A stretch of DNA of 64,000 nucleotides from Phycisphaerales bacterium (GTDB lineage: Bacteria; Planctomycetota; Phycisphaerae; Phycisphaerales; SM1A02). The notes below the pieces were generated by a model. The model was not told the DNA's origin and made no database searches. It saw only the letters and a list, made by a program, of their open reading frames with translations. The number at the start of each line of letters is the position of its first letter. Positions within the stretch are counted from its first letter, which is position 1. Positions 1 through 7,623 of this stretch are shown here, piece after piece. The stretch lies in NCBI GenBank assembly GCA_029242715.1, contig JAQWTL010000007.1:310001-374000 (forward strand). The letters are read 5' to 3'. Made by a program: the position numbers and the translations under genes.

Positions 1-388
1 ATCCCATCCCACCCATGTCCATCGGCATCATCATCGATGGCATGGATCCCCAGGCCATTGGCTGCGTCATCGGCATGAGATCCATCGTTCCGAAACCACT
101 CATTCCGCCTGCCATCTGCGGGAACAGTGGCGTGCCTCCCATTCCTGGCATGCCCCCCCACCCGGGAAAACTCCCAGGGAGCGCAGAAGTCGTAGGAACG
201 TGCGTCATGGTTGGATAGAAACCGTTGACGCCGGAATTCAGATGGTGTCCTGTTGAAGGATGATGCCCGACCAACTGATGCGTGACTGACGGTGTCGTTT
301 CGACAGAACGAGTATGAACAACGATTTCCTCGCCACTCGCCAGAACCGTGATGGATAGAAATGCAAGGAAGAACACACCAGACTTCAT
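1..388 (-). CDS. Met/Gly-rich secreted protein, cut by window edge
   Basis: This reading frame begins at an ATG whose complement is at 386-388. A strong GGAGG ribosome-binding site lies about 7 nt upstream. The frame stays open to base 1, giving at least 129 residues with the C-terminus outside the window. The first 18 or so residues (MKSGVFFLAFLSITVLASG) form a typical signal peptide. The rest is low-complexity: a His/Thr/Ser-rich stretch, then Gly/Pro/Met-rich sequence with runs such as MPSMMMPMDMGG. It starts 44 nt after flgA in the flagellar operon, a place where flgH often sits, but it does not look like FlgH and has no lipobox. I do not recognise the family. An exported structural or metal-binding role is possible, but that is a guess. 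Confidence 0.6.
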   Translation of the reverse strand, partial: MKSGVFFLAFLSITVLASGEEIVVHTRSVETTPSVTHQLVGHHPSTGHHLNSGVNGFYPTMTHVPTTSALPGSFPGWGGMPGMGGTPLFPQMAGGMSGFGTMDLMPMTQPMAWGSMPSMMMPMDMGGMG

Positions 389-432
389 GGTCAAAACCTC
401 CGTCAATTCGTCAATGCAGATGGATCAGGGGA

Positions 433-1512
433 TCATGTGCCGCGGACGGGATCAGCTACATCAATGAGCGCTTCTCCGGGACCGGTCACGATTGCCGTGA
501 AGGTCTCACGTTCACGTCCCTTTCTAAGCTCGATCGATTCACCAAGTCCGCCGGATGATTCCGCCTTCGCTCTCAATGAAATAGCAGCACCGCCAACAAG
601 GCAGCGGACAATGACCTGATCTCCACGATCAACAAGCTGTACCGAGCGGATGTCACGGGACCGGAACATCGTTCCTCGACGCAGTGGTGCAACGGGAACG
701 CGACCAACGACATCCACCGGGTGAAGTCGTATGGTCCGTTGTGACGGCGTCAGCCAGGCCTCTACCGGCGTGATCTGATTGGCCTGAATAGCCGAGTGGC
801 GAGGCAGGTTGACTGCTGCCTGAGCAACCGTACATCTGATCAGAGGCTTCACCTTCAGAAGCCGCCGTTCACCAGGACGACCGTCGCTCCACCGGCGAAG
901 TTCCAGATCAATTCGATCACTCATGGCGAGATCGTTCATCGCCTTAATTTCATACCGCGCGTCCTTGAGTGTCGCATCAAGCCAGCGATCGTCGCCGGAA
1001 TCAAAGATGACCTTCATGTTTTCTGGTGTCGTATCAAGTGATGTCACCAGATATCGGATCACGGCACCTCTCAACGAATTGGAGTCCGTCGATTCACTCG
1101 CGGGACGTGGTTGCTCAACTCGATCAGCTGCTGAACGTCCACGCCCTATGGACATCGCTCGCATGGCAGTGGGCGGCTTGGCGGATGCCTTTCCTTCAGG
1201 GCGGACAACAACAACCTGTCCATGCAGATCGACACGACCCCAGTGGACGCCGGAATCTTCCAACCGGCGTCGCACGTCCGCAACCGTGATGCGGATGGGG
1301 TCCTGCCCATCAACTTCCGTAATGCCAAGCGATCCCCAGCCTTGGGCTTCCGAACCTTCAAGAATGGCAATATCTGCCAGTGTTATGAGGTTGGCATCGA
1401 GGGATCTTTGAGCAGATGAGCGCAGGGTGATGCTGTCAGCCATGGCTGTTGTCGCCATCACGAACAAGCCGGCACCAATCACGCTTCCGATCTTCCTGGT
1501 CGTTGTGTTCAT
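433..1512 (-). CDS. flgA: FlgA-like flagellar P-ring assembly chaperone
   Basis: FlgA is a periplasmic chaperone that helps FlgI assemble into the flagellar P-ring. The 359-residue product has an N-terminal signal segment (about 1-25, ending near TTAMADS). A divergent middle region follows, then a C-terminal SAF/ChapFlgA-like part in which the segments PLRRGTMFRSRDI and VDRGDQVIVRCLVGG are typical. It is longer than the roughly 220-residue enterobacterial FlgA; the additional N-terminal length may carry an extra SAF-type domain. An in-frame TTG at 1521 is an alternative start, but the ATG at 1512 sits at a more reasonable distance from AGGGA. It follows flgG by about 23 nt in the same operon, which supports the assignment despite low overall conservation. 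Confidence 0.82.
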   Translation of the reverse strand: MNTTTRKIGSVIGAGLFVMATTAMADSITLRSSAQRSLDANLITLADIAILEGSEAQGWGSLGITEVDGQDPIRITVADVRRRLEDSGVHWGRVDLHGQVVVVRPEGKASAKPPTAMRAMSIGRGRSAADRVEQPRPASESTDSNSLRGAVIRYLVTSLDTTPENMKVIFDSGDDRWLDATLKDARYEIKAMNDLAMSDRIDLELRRWSDGRPGERRLLKVKPLIRCTVAQAAVNLPRHSAIQANQITPVEAWLTPSQRTIRLHPVDVVGRVPVAPLRRGTMFRSRDIRSVQLVDRGDQVIVRCLVGGAAISLRAKAESSGGLGESIELRKGRERETFTAIVTGPGEALIDVADPVRGT

Positions 1513-1535
1513 ATCAATCAAACGTCCCTATTGGA

Positions 1536-2348
1536 TCAACCGTATCGCCGCAGGTTGGCAACGATCTGGAGGACTTCATCCGCAGCCTTCAAGGCCTGGG
1601 AGTTGAACTCGAAGGCTCTTTGTGTATTGATCAGATCGACAAGTTCCGTAACCGGATCGACATTCGAGGCTTCCAGAAAATTCTGGATGATCGTGCCACG
1701 CCCGTTCTCGGTTGGAAGTCCAATGCCAACTTCCCCCGAAGCAATGGATTCCGTATAGAGGTTGCCACCAATGGGTGTCAGTCCTGCAGGGTTGGCGAAT
1801 ACTGCAAGTTCCAGCTGTCCGATTTCTTCGAACAACTCTCCGTAGGAGATCTGAACATTGCCATCATTCGTAATGTTGATTGCGTACTCGGGAACCCCCC
1901 ACGGCACCTCGATTGCAGGCACAAGTCTCCGGCCCTGATCGTTGGCCAGTACGAGTTCACGTTCCGCATTCAGTGCAAAGTTTCCAGCCCGTGTGTATGC
2001 GAGCCCATTGGTGTACGTATCTTCGACCTCGACAACGAAGAACCCACTACCGCTGATAGCGGCATCCAGAGGTTGGTCCGTTGAGACCAAGGGGCCTTCC
2101 TGCAGGTTCAGTTGTGTACCCGATACCCTTGTTCCGACGCCTGCATAGAGACCGGTCGGATTGAGATCACCCAATGTGTTCTCCAGACCAGGTTGCCTCT
2201 GCTCAAGATAGAGAAGGTCCTGAAAGTTCACCCGGCTTGCCTTGAAACCATCCGTGTTTGCATTTGCCAGGTTGTTGGCAATGACATTCAGGTTGGTCGT
2301 CAGGGCGCTGAGGCCAGTTGCTGATGCGTCAAGGCATGTAAAAGCCAT
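1536..2348 (-). CDS. flgG: Flagellar distal rod protein FlgG
   Basis: FlgG builds the distal rod of the flagellar basal body. The 270-residue length fits the family (about 260). The N-terminus carries the rod-protein signature ATGLSALTTNLNVIANNLAN with NTDGFKAS. The central hook/basal-body domain includes the GSGFFVVEVED and AYTRAGNF segments, and the C-terminus ends in LEASNVDPVTELVDLINTQR and a heptad-rich helix (FEFNSQALKAADEVLQ). The N- and C-terminal helices are the coiled-coil ends expected of axial proteins. A GGGAG ribosome-binding site precedes the ATG. It lies 44 nt after flgF, and flgA follows, the classical rod-gene order. Confidence 0.95.
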   Translation of the reverse strand: MAFTCLDASATGLSALTTNLNVIANNLANANTDGFKASRVNFQDLLYLEQRQPGLENTLGDLNPTGLYAGVGTRVSGTQLNLQEGPLVSTDQPLDAAISGSGFFVVEVEDTYTNGLAYTRAGNFALNAERELVLANDQGRRLVPAIEVPWGVPEYAINITNDGNVQISYGELFEEIGQLELAVFANPAGLTPIGGNLYTESIASGEVGIGLPTENGRGTIIQNFLEASNVDPVTELVDLINTQRAFEFNSQALKAADEVLQIVANLRRYG

Positions 2349-2392
2349 GTCTAACTACTCCCGTGGTGACCGGATCCTGGTCACCGCCTGAT

Positions 2393-3163
2393 TCAAGTCA
2401 CTTTTCCAAAGGTATTGATTGCCTGTCCCGCCAGAAGATCCTGAGCCTGCATGAGCTTGGCATTGGCTTCCACTGCCCGGCCGATCTGAACGATTCCGGC
2501 CATCTCGATGACCGGCTCGACAGTGCTTGATTCCAAGTACCCCTGCCAAATCGTCGAGTTGGAACCAGTCGTCAGCTTGCCTGCTTCTGGAGTAGGCATG
2601 ATGAGGCTGTCTCCGACCTTGCGAAGGGCATCCGTATTCTCAACATTCACCATCCCGACACGCCCCAGTTCTTCGCCTGCCTGTGTCACCAAACCGTCAG
2701 CTCCGACAGAGATGGCACCTGGAGGCACGGCGATGGTCCGGTTCCGGCTATCAAGGACCTTCATTCCGGTACCGAGCATTGCCAGTTCACCTTCTGGATC
2801 ACGCGTAAAACGACCATCCCGGGTAAGCCGGATGCTTGAAGCGTCACCCCTTGCATCACCCACGACGAAAAAAGCATCGCCATCAATGGCCAGATCAAGC
2901 TCCCCATCAGTAGGGGAAAGTGACCCTTGTGCCATGACGAACCGTGTTGGATCCGCTAGTTGACCGCCACCCAGTTGCTCCAGAAGCCACTGAGGATCGG
3001 TTGCGTATCCGCCCTCGATGCGTGCAGGCAGTCGCTGTGATGTAACCAGTTCATCAGCCTTGAAACCATTGGTTTCACTGTTGGCCAGATTGTTGGTTGC
3101 AACCTGGAGTCGGTGGACCTGGGTCATCAGGCCAGTTGCTGACTGGTAGAAGCCGTAGTTCAT
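2393..3163 (-). CDS. flgF: Flagellar proximal rod protein FlgF
   Basis: This 256-residue rod protein starts with an ATGLMTQVHRLQVATNNLAN segment followed by SETNGFKADE. The central motif is DGDAFFVVGDARG with RLTRDGRFTRDPEGEL, and the C-terminus is LESSTVEPVIEMAGIVQ plus a final helix. These are the conserved features of the FlgF/FlgG family. FlgF rather than FlgG is favoured because the gene precedes a clear FlgG and because the N-terminus is more divergent. The ATG overlaps the stop codon of the small upstream ORF by 4 nt (ATGA), which suggests translational coupling. The product is exported through the flagellar type III apparatus, so no signal peptide is expected. Confidence 0.9.
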   Translation of the reverse strand: MNYGFYQSATGLMTQVHRLQVATNNLANSETNGFKADELVTSQRLPARIEGGYATDPQWLLEQLGGGQLADPTRFVMAQGSLSPTDGELDLAIDGDAFFVVGDARGDASSIRLTRDGRFTRDPEGELAMLGTGMKVLDSRNRTIAVPPGAISVGADGLVTQAGEELGRVGMVNVENTDALRKVGDSLIMPTPEAGKLTTGSNSTIWQGYLESSTVEPVIEMAGIVQIGRAVEANAKLMQAQDLLAGQAINTFGKVT

Positions 3164-3396
3164 GATGATCGATCCTCACTGCCTTGGGTACCGGCAGGAT
3201 TGCCGCCCATCAGGCTCACATGCATGGCGGTGGCCGCCTTGGCCATGAAGAGGATTGACTGCCCGAGGCGGTTTCCTGGTGAACCAAGATCGCCCGCCTG
3301 CCTGGCAGCTTCGAGAAGTCGCTTTGCTGTGTCTTTGTTCTTGTCCACCCGCTTCGGCCTCCTGCCCTGGGTTGCCCTATCAATGGCAAGCGGCAT
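3160..3396 (-). CDS. Small unknown protein translationally coupled to flgF
   Basis: This is a 78-residue frame whose TGA overlaps the flgF start codon as ATGA, the best argument that it is translated. The product is basic at the N-terminus (RRPKRVDKNKDTAKRLLEA), probably helical, and has a hydrophobic segment SILFMAKAATAMHVSLMGG. An AGGAGG lies about 14 nt upstream of the chosen ATG, rather far, so the start is uncertain. The frame stays open further upstream, but that part has poor protein character. It does not resemble FlgM, FlgN or FlgJ. Its place at the head of a rod operon hints at a flagellar accessory role, which is inference. Confidence 0.45.
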   Translation of the reverse strand: MPLAIDRATQGRRPKRVDKNKDTAKRLLEAARQAGDLGSPGNRLGQSILFMAKAATAMHVSLMGGNPAGTQGSEDRSS

Positions 3397-3568
3397 GCCG
3401 GATCGTGAAACCTCCTGAAACGGCCAAGAACGCGAATTGCACACCTTCAGAATGCGCCAAGCTCGCCAGCAAGCGCAGATACTGCGCATCAAATGGCATT
3501 GGCTGCTGACTGCGTAAACCCCTTTGTGGCCGCTGCCCACTATCCCCGCCGATAGAACGCGTTAGGAC

Positions 3569-3859
3569 ATGAGGCATACCTCGACTGGCAACTTGATGAT
3601 GGCAGACACTTCCCCTGAGATGGAAGTGGATTGTGGATCCTGTCCATGGGTCGACCACGCCCTCTCGGATTGCCGAAGCCGATTCAATCTGCAGTCCATC
3701 GATCAGGCCATGAATACCTGTTTTGGTGATTGGTCCAGTTGTCCTGTCTACAGGGCCATTGCCCGAGAGGGTTCTGACCCGGAACGACAATTACCCGTCC
3801 CTGTGGTCCTGACAGTCCGACAGCAAGAGCATGTCCCACTTCGACCAACCGGTTCGTGA
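3569..3859 (+). CDS. Small Cys-rich protein upstream of xerD
   Basis: This 96-residue frame overlaps the recombinase start by 29 nt. Its central part has five cysteines: CGSC, then a Cys in SDCRSRF, then Cys in MNTCFGD and SSCPVYR. This spacing suggests a bound metal (zinc) or an iron-sulfur site. The start is unclear; ATGs at 3569, 3596 and 3599 are all possible and none has a strong ribosome-binding site. The C-terminal 30 residues are basic and proline-containing. I do not know the family. A competing antisense frame covers the same DNA, but the regular Cys pattern and the overlap with a same-strand gene favour this one. Confidence 0.5.
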   Translation: MRHTSTGNLMMADTSPEMEVDCGSCPWVDHALSDCRSRFNLQSIDQAMNTCFGDWSSCPVYRAIAREGSDPERQLPVPVVLTVRQQEHVPLRPTGS

Positions 3860-4739
3860 AGTCCTGAACTGGCTCCGCATCGAAGCAGGTCTTTCTGCTG
3901 CAACGCTGGAAGCCTATGAGCGTGATCTCCATTGTCTTGTGGAGGATCTGCTCAACCATGGCGTGAATGCCCCTGGTGATGTGACGCCAAGGCATCTTTC
4001 TGACCATCTGCAGTACCTGCATCGCGAGCTTGATCTGCAACCAAGCAGTATCAGCAGACATCTTTCGACGATTCGTACATTCTTCCGCTACCTCGAAGCG
4101 GAAAAACAGATTCAACGCAACCCGGCATCTCCATTGACGCCGCCAACACGATGGAAACGTTTGCCGGGCGTGATGACACCAAGGCAGATGAAATCTTTGA
4201 TTGAAGCTGCGGATCCGGGATCTGGAAGACTCTGGCAACGTGATCGGGCCATGCTTGAACTGATGTATGCCGCCGGACTCCGTGCCTCGGAGGTCGGCTC
4301 GATTCGATTCCACGAGTACAAGGAAACACTGGGCGTGATACTCGTGCATGGGAAGGGCAATCGAGAACGGCTCGTACCTGTTGGTGGTCCGGCACGAGAA
4401 GCTGTGAAGGCCTACGTCGAATCGTTGTATCCGGAACTCAAAAGATTTGATGATGGGCGTGATGAAAATCGGCTTCTGTTAAGCAACACGGGCAGACCAT
4501 TGGAACGTGTTGCGGTCTGGCAGATTGTCCGGAAGCTGGCAAAGCGAGCCGGCCTTGAAAACATTCACCCTCACATGTTGCGGCACTCCTTTGCCACACA
4601 CCTCCTTGCAGGCGGCGCGGATCTGAGAGTTGTGCAGGAACTCCTCGGCCATTCAGACATCGCAACGACACAGATCTACACACATGTCGATCGAAGCCGA
4701 TTGAAATCCGTTGTCGCCCAGCATCATCCCCGCCCATGA
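3831..4739 (+). CDS. xerD: Tyrosine recombinase XerC/XerD
   Basis: This is a 302-residue site-specific tyrosine recombinase of the size of XerD. It resolves chromosome dimers at dif with a partner Xer protein. The N-terminal SAM-like core-binding domain (about 1-90) includes LSAATLEAYERDL and SISRHLSTIRTFFRYL. The catalytic domain carries the expected active-site residues: Arg in AGLRASEVGS, Lys in HGKGNRERLVP, His and Arg in HMLRHSFATHLL, His in ELLGHSDIATTQ, and the nucleophilic Tyr in QIYTHVDRSRL. XerC and XerD cannot be told apart with certainty from one window. There is no cassette array, attachment repeat or phage gene nearby, so a housekeeping role is likely. It converges on trpS with a 16-nt gap. 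Confidence 0.93.
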   Translation: MSHFDQPVREVLNWLRIEAGLSAATLEAYERDLHCLVEDLLNHGVNAPGDVTPRHLSDHLQYLHRELDLQPSSISRHLSTIRTFFRYLEAEKQIQRNPASPLTPPTRWKRLPGVMTPRQMKSLIEAADPGSGRLWQRDRAMLELMYAAGLRASEVGSIRFHEYKETLGVILVHGKGNRERLVPVGGPAREAVKAYVESLYPELKRFDDGRDENRLLLSNTGRPLERVAVWQIVRKLAKRAGLENIHPHMLRHSFATHLLAGGADLRVVQELLGHSDIATTQIYTHVDRSRLKSVVAQHHPRP

Positions 4740-4755
4740 TTGGCCAGGGGCTGAC

Positions 4756-5832
4756 CTAGATCGTCACCGTCCGGTCGAAGAACTTCAGCTTGGCTGCTTC
4801 CTTTGCCATCGCGAGGGTCTCCTCGGTAGCTTCGATGGCCTGCTTGCAGCCTTCGTGCAGGATGTCCATGATCACATCATCGGACTCGAACTGCTTTCTT
4901 CGATCCTGCATAGGCTCGAGCAGAGCGCTGATGCATTCCGCAACACGAACCTTCACCACGCCATCACCGATGTTGTCGCCACGAGCATATCGATCACGAA
5001 GTTCTGCAACTTCTTCCGGCGAATCGATGAAGGTCTCGACATACTGGAACAGCGGGTTCTTTTCAGGATCCACTTCGCCAGGATCGTTCGGTTGGCGATT
5101 GTCCACGCCGACGTAGATCTTGCCCAGTTTCTTCTTCACCTGCTTGGGCGTGTCAGTGATGAGGATGCTGTTGCCCAAAGACTTGCTCATCTTGTTGATG
5201 CCGTCGGTTCCGATGAGACGACCAACCTTGCCAACATCTGCCACTGGAATCGGGAAGACGCCGCCAAGAGATTCATGTTCCTCATCTGGAGCCTTGTCAG
5301 GAACGCCGCAGTAGTACTTGTTGAATCGCCTGGCGACCTCGCGGGTCAATTCCAAGTGAGGGACCTGATCTTCGCCGACAGGAACCTCATGCGCGCGGAA
5401 CGAAAGGATGTCAGCGGTCTGGCCCACCGTGTACAGCGGGAAACCAAAGGAGTAGTTGTCCTCCAGGCCCTTGACCTTCAACTCATCTTTCAGTGTTGGG
5501 TTTCGCATCACCCGGTTGTAGGGAAGCAGCATCGAGAAGAGATAGGTCAACTCCAGGATGGCCGGCACCTCAGTCTGCAGAAAGATTGATGCCTTGCCTG
5601 GATCCACTCCCATCGCAAGGGCATCCCTCACGACCTCGATGCAGTCATTCCGTATTTCCTCGGGCTTGTCCGCACGCGTCGTGAACGCATGAAGATTGGC
5701 CACCAAGAAGAAACAGTCATGTGTTTCCTGAATCTCGACCCGTCGCTTGACGGATCCGACCCAGTGACCGATGTGAAGAGACCCCGTGGGCGTATCACCG
5801 GTGAGCACACGACGTCTGGCGGGATCTGGCAT
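4756..5832 (-). CDS. trpS: Tryptophanyl-tRNA synthetase
   Basis: This cytosolic class Ic aminoacyl-tRNA synthetase of 358 residues charges tRNA-Trp. The Rossmann-fold signature is GSLHIGHWVGSV near the N-terminus, and the KMSKS loop is seen in INKMSKSLGNSI. FGFPLYTVGQTADIL and the GEDQVPHLELTREVARRFN segment are characteristic of bacterial TrpRS. The start at MPDPARRR fits the family; the open frame continues upstream for over 100 codons, but that stretch is antisense to or overlaps the neighbouring protease gene and has no family character. The gene lies 23 nt downstream of the CPBP protease gene on the same strand and may be co-transcribed with it. Confidence 0.95.
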   Translation of the reverse strand: MPDPARRRVLTGDTPTGSLHIGHWVGSVKRRVEIQETHDCFFLVANLHAFTTRADKPEEIRNDCIEVVRDALAMGVDPGKASIFLQTEVPAILELTYLFSMLLPYNRVMRNPTLKDELKVKGLEDNYSFGFPLYTVGQTADILSFRAHEVPVGEDQVPHLELTREVARRFNKYYCGVPDKAPDEEHESLGGVFPIPVADVGKVGRLIGTDGINKMSKSLGNSILITDTPKQVKKKLGKIYVGVDNRQPNDPGEVDPEKNPLFQYVETFIDSPEEVAELRDRYARGDNIGDGVVKVRVAECISALLEPMQDRRKQFESDDVIMDILHEGCKQAIEATEETLAMAKEAAKLKFFDRTVTI

Positions 5833-5855
5833 GGCGAAATTGTAACGACAGGGCT

Positions 5856-6803
5856 CTAGGCGAGCACCTGGAGGAGATTGACCCCGTTGAAGCCTGCGTG
5901 CATGACGATGCTGGCCATGAGACGGCCGGTCTTGAGGTAGATCCATCCGAATCCAAGGGACAATACGAACAGTGCAATCAAGCCACGGAGATCCACGACC
6001 GCACCGTGCATCAATGCAAAGATGATGCTGGTGATGATGATGGCCAGCCAGGGCGAATCGCCTGTAGTCAACATGCAACGCCTGATCGCCTCTTGAAGAA
6101 GACCACGATAAAGCACTTCCTCGATCACTGGCGTGACCAGCAGAATCAAAATAATCACCGTGATGAACCACGCGTCCGCTTCAGCGGATGCTTCGGCCAG
6201 TAGATTCAGAGTGCCATGTGCAATTTCCGGCAGTTGCTGGCCACTGAAGAAGTACACGAATATTCCGACCACGACACCAACAGCCATGACCAGTGGAAGA
6301 AACAAAGCAAGTGAACCAATCCCTGAAAGAACCGCCTGCCACCATGACCTTGGCACGAGCTCGGGATCCTCTGGTGCTTGCCTGGCCATCAGAAGGCCCC
6401 AGACCAACCCTGGTACCAGGAGCAGGACAACCACTTCGCCCACGTAGTTGGCAAGCATGCGGATCACAAGCTCTCGAAGATTCAGCGATCCAATATCGGC
6501 TGCTCCAGAGCCCGACAGGCTGATGATGATCTGAGTAGCCATCAACCCTGCCAGGAGTGAAACTGCAAATAAGATCAGTCCGGCATTTGGTGACCATCGC
6601 CACCGCTTGAGCCTGGCCCGTCGCAATCGCAGGTCAGGCAGGCACAGAAAGATGATGATTGACAGGATTCCCAGAGGAATAGGCCAGAGATCCCCCCACA
6701 GCAACCCTGAAACCATGGATGCTGGTGGTTCGTCTTGATTCGGTGTCGTAGGCGCAGCTATAACGGAACCAGCCGACAGCAATGTGCCAAGGAAGATCGC
6801 CAT
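5856..6803 (-). CDS. CPBP-family intramembrane glutamic protease
   Basis: This is a 315-residue membrane protein with about eight hydrophobic segments and an N-terminal signal-like region (MAIFLGTLLSAGSVIAAPT). The C-terminal half carries the CPBP/Abi (Rce1-type) motifs: EEVLYRGLLQEAI with the catalytic Glu pair and Arg, then the His motif in IIFALMHG, and a final HAGFNGVNL with conserved His and Asn. In this family the glutamates activate water to cleave peptide bonds in the membrane. Substrates are unknown. Its start codon shares the tetranucleotide CATG with the divergent trpC start, so the true start may lie further in. trpS follows 23 nt downstream. Confidence 0.85.
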   Translation of the reverse strand: MAIFLGTLLSAGSVIAAPTTPNQDEPPASMVSGLLWGDLWPIPLGILSIIIFLCLPDLRLRRARLKRWRWSPNAGLILFAVSLLAGLMATQIIISLSGSGAADIGSLNLRELVIRMLANYVGEVVVLLLVPGLVWGLLMARQAPEDPELVPRSWWQAVLSGIGSLALFLPLVMAVGVVVGIFVYFFSGQQLPEIAHGTLNLLAEASAEADAWFITVIILILLVTPVIEEVLYRGLLQEAIRRCMLTTGDSPWLAIIITSIIFALMHGAVVDLRGLIALFVLSLGFGWIYLKTGRLMASIVMHAGFNGVNLLQVLA

Positions 6804-7623
6804 GCCCCCAACTCTTGAAGAGATCGTCCAGCACAAGCGCCGGGAAGTCGCCGAAGCGAAGGAATCCACATCGCTGGAAGCACTTCGTGAATCCGTTGCC
6901 TCAGCGTCTCCAGCAAGAAACTTCTTTGGCGCTGTTGCCAATGGCCGTGGCCCAGGAGGCATCAACGTAATCGCGGAAGTCAAAGCCATGAGTCCCTCAG
7001 CAGGCAAGCTGCGAGACCCCTATGACCCCGCAGGTATCGCTCTACAGTACGAGAATGCCGGCGCCGTCGCGATTTCATGCCTGACTGATGCCACGTTTTT
7101 CGGTGGCAGCCCCGAACACCTCAAGCAGGTCCGCGATGCTGTGAACCTCCCCGTGCTTCGGAAGGACTTCATAATCGACCCCTGGCAGGTATGGGAAGCC
7201 CGTGCCATGGGCGCTGACGCGATTCTGCTGATCGCCGAAGTCCTTTCCGAGGGCCAGGTGCTGGACATGATGATCCTGGCCCATGAACTCAATATGACCG
7301 CGCTTGTCGAGGTTCATGAAATGGAATCCCTGCTTCGAATGCGCCGGCATATCGGTTTTCCACACCCTGGCTACGGCTTGCTTGGCATCAACAACCGCGA
7401 CCTCAAGACAATGACCACGGATCTCAACCACACGATCCGCCTGCTGGATCTCGTCGAGGATCAGTGTGACATCATCGTGAGTGAGTCAGGAATCAAGACC
7501 CGAGAAGACCTGGTTCGATTGGCGAGACATGGAGTCCGCCGCGTACTGATCGGCGAGTCGCTCTTGAAAGAGGAAGACCCGGGCCAGGCGCTTCGAGAAC
7601 TCCTGGATACACCGTGGTCATAG
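6802..7623 (+). CDS. trpC: Indole-3-glycerol phosphate synthase
   Basis: TrpC closes the indole ring from carboxyphenylamino-deoxyribulose phosphate in tryptophan synthesis. The 273-residue TIM barrel shows the family landmarks: LEEIVQHKRREVAEAK at the N-terminus, VIAEVKAMSPSAG with the catalytic Lys, ISCLTDATFFGGS, LPVLRKDFIIDPWQV with another catalytic Lys, LVEVHE, LGINNRDLKT, and SESGIKTREDL plus VLIGESLL for phosphate binding. I chose the ATG at 6802 because AAGGAAG lies about 7 nt upstream; an in-frame ATG at 6784 is possible. It is the only trp biosynthetic gene in the window. The next gene starts 10 nt before its stop. Confidence 0.95.
   Translation: MPPTLEEIVQHKRREVAEAKESTSLEALRESVASASPARNFFGAVANGRGPGGINVIAEVKAMSPSAGKLRDPYDPAGIALQYENAGAVAISCLTDATFFGGSPEHLKQVRDAVNLPVLRKDFIIDPWQVWEARAMGADAILLIAEVLSEGQVLDMMILAHELNMTALVEVHEMESLLRMRRHIGFPHPGYGLLGINNRDLKTMTTDLNHTIRLLDLVEDQCDIIVSESGIKTREDLVRLARHGVRRVLIGESLLKEEDPGQALRELLDTPWS

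Noticed and set aside
15-218. 67-codon plus-strand frame at the left edge
   Set aside because: It is antisense to the signal-peptide protein, which has a good start and ribosome-binding site.
3380-3790. 136-codon minus-strand frame between flgF and xerD
   Set aside because: It overlaps the Cys-rich plus-strand gene and most of it lacks protein character. Only the last 39 codons are kept as a possible small gene in the findings.
3831-4739. Tyrosine recombinase as a sign of an integron or mobile element
   Set aside because: No attachment repeats, cassettes, transposases or phage genes are nearby; length and motifs fit housekeeping XerC/D.
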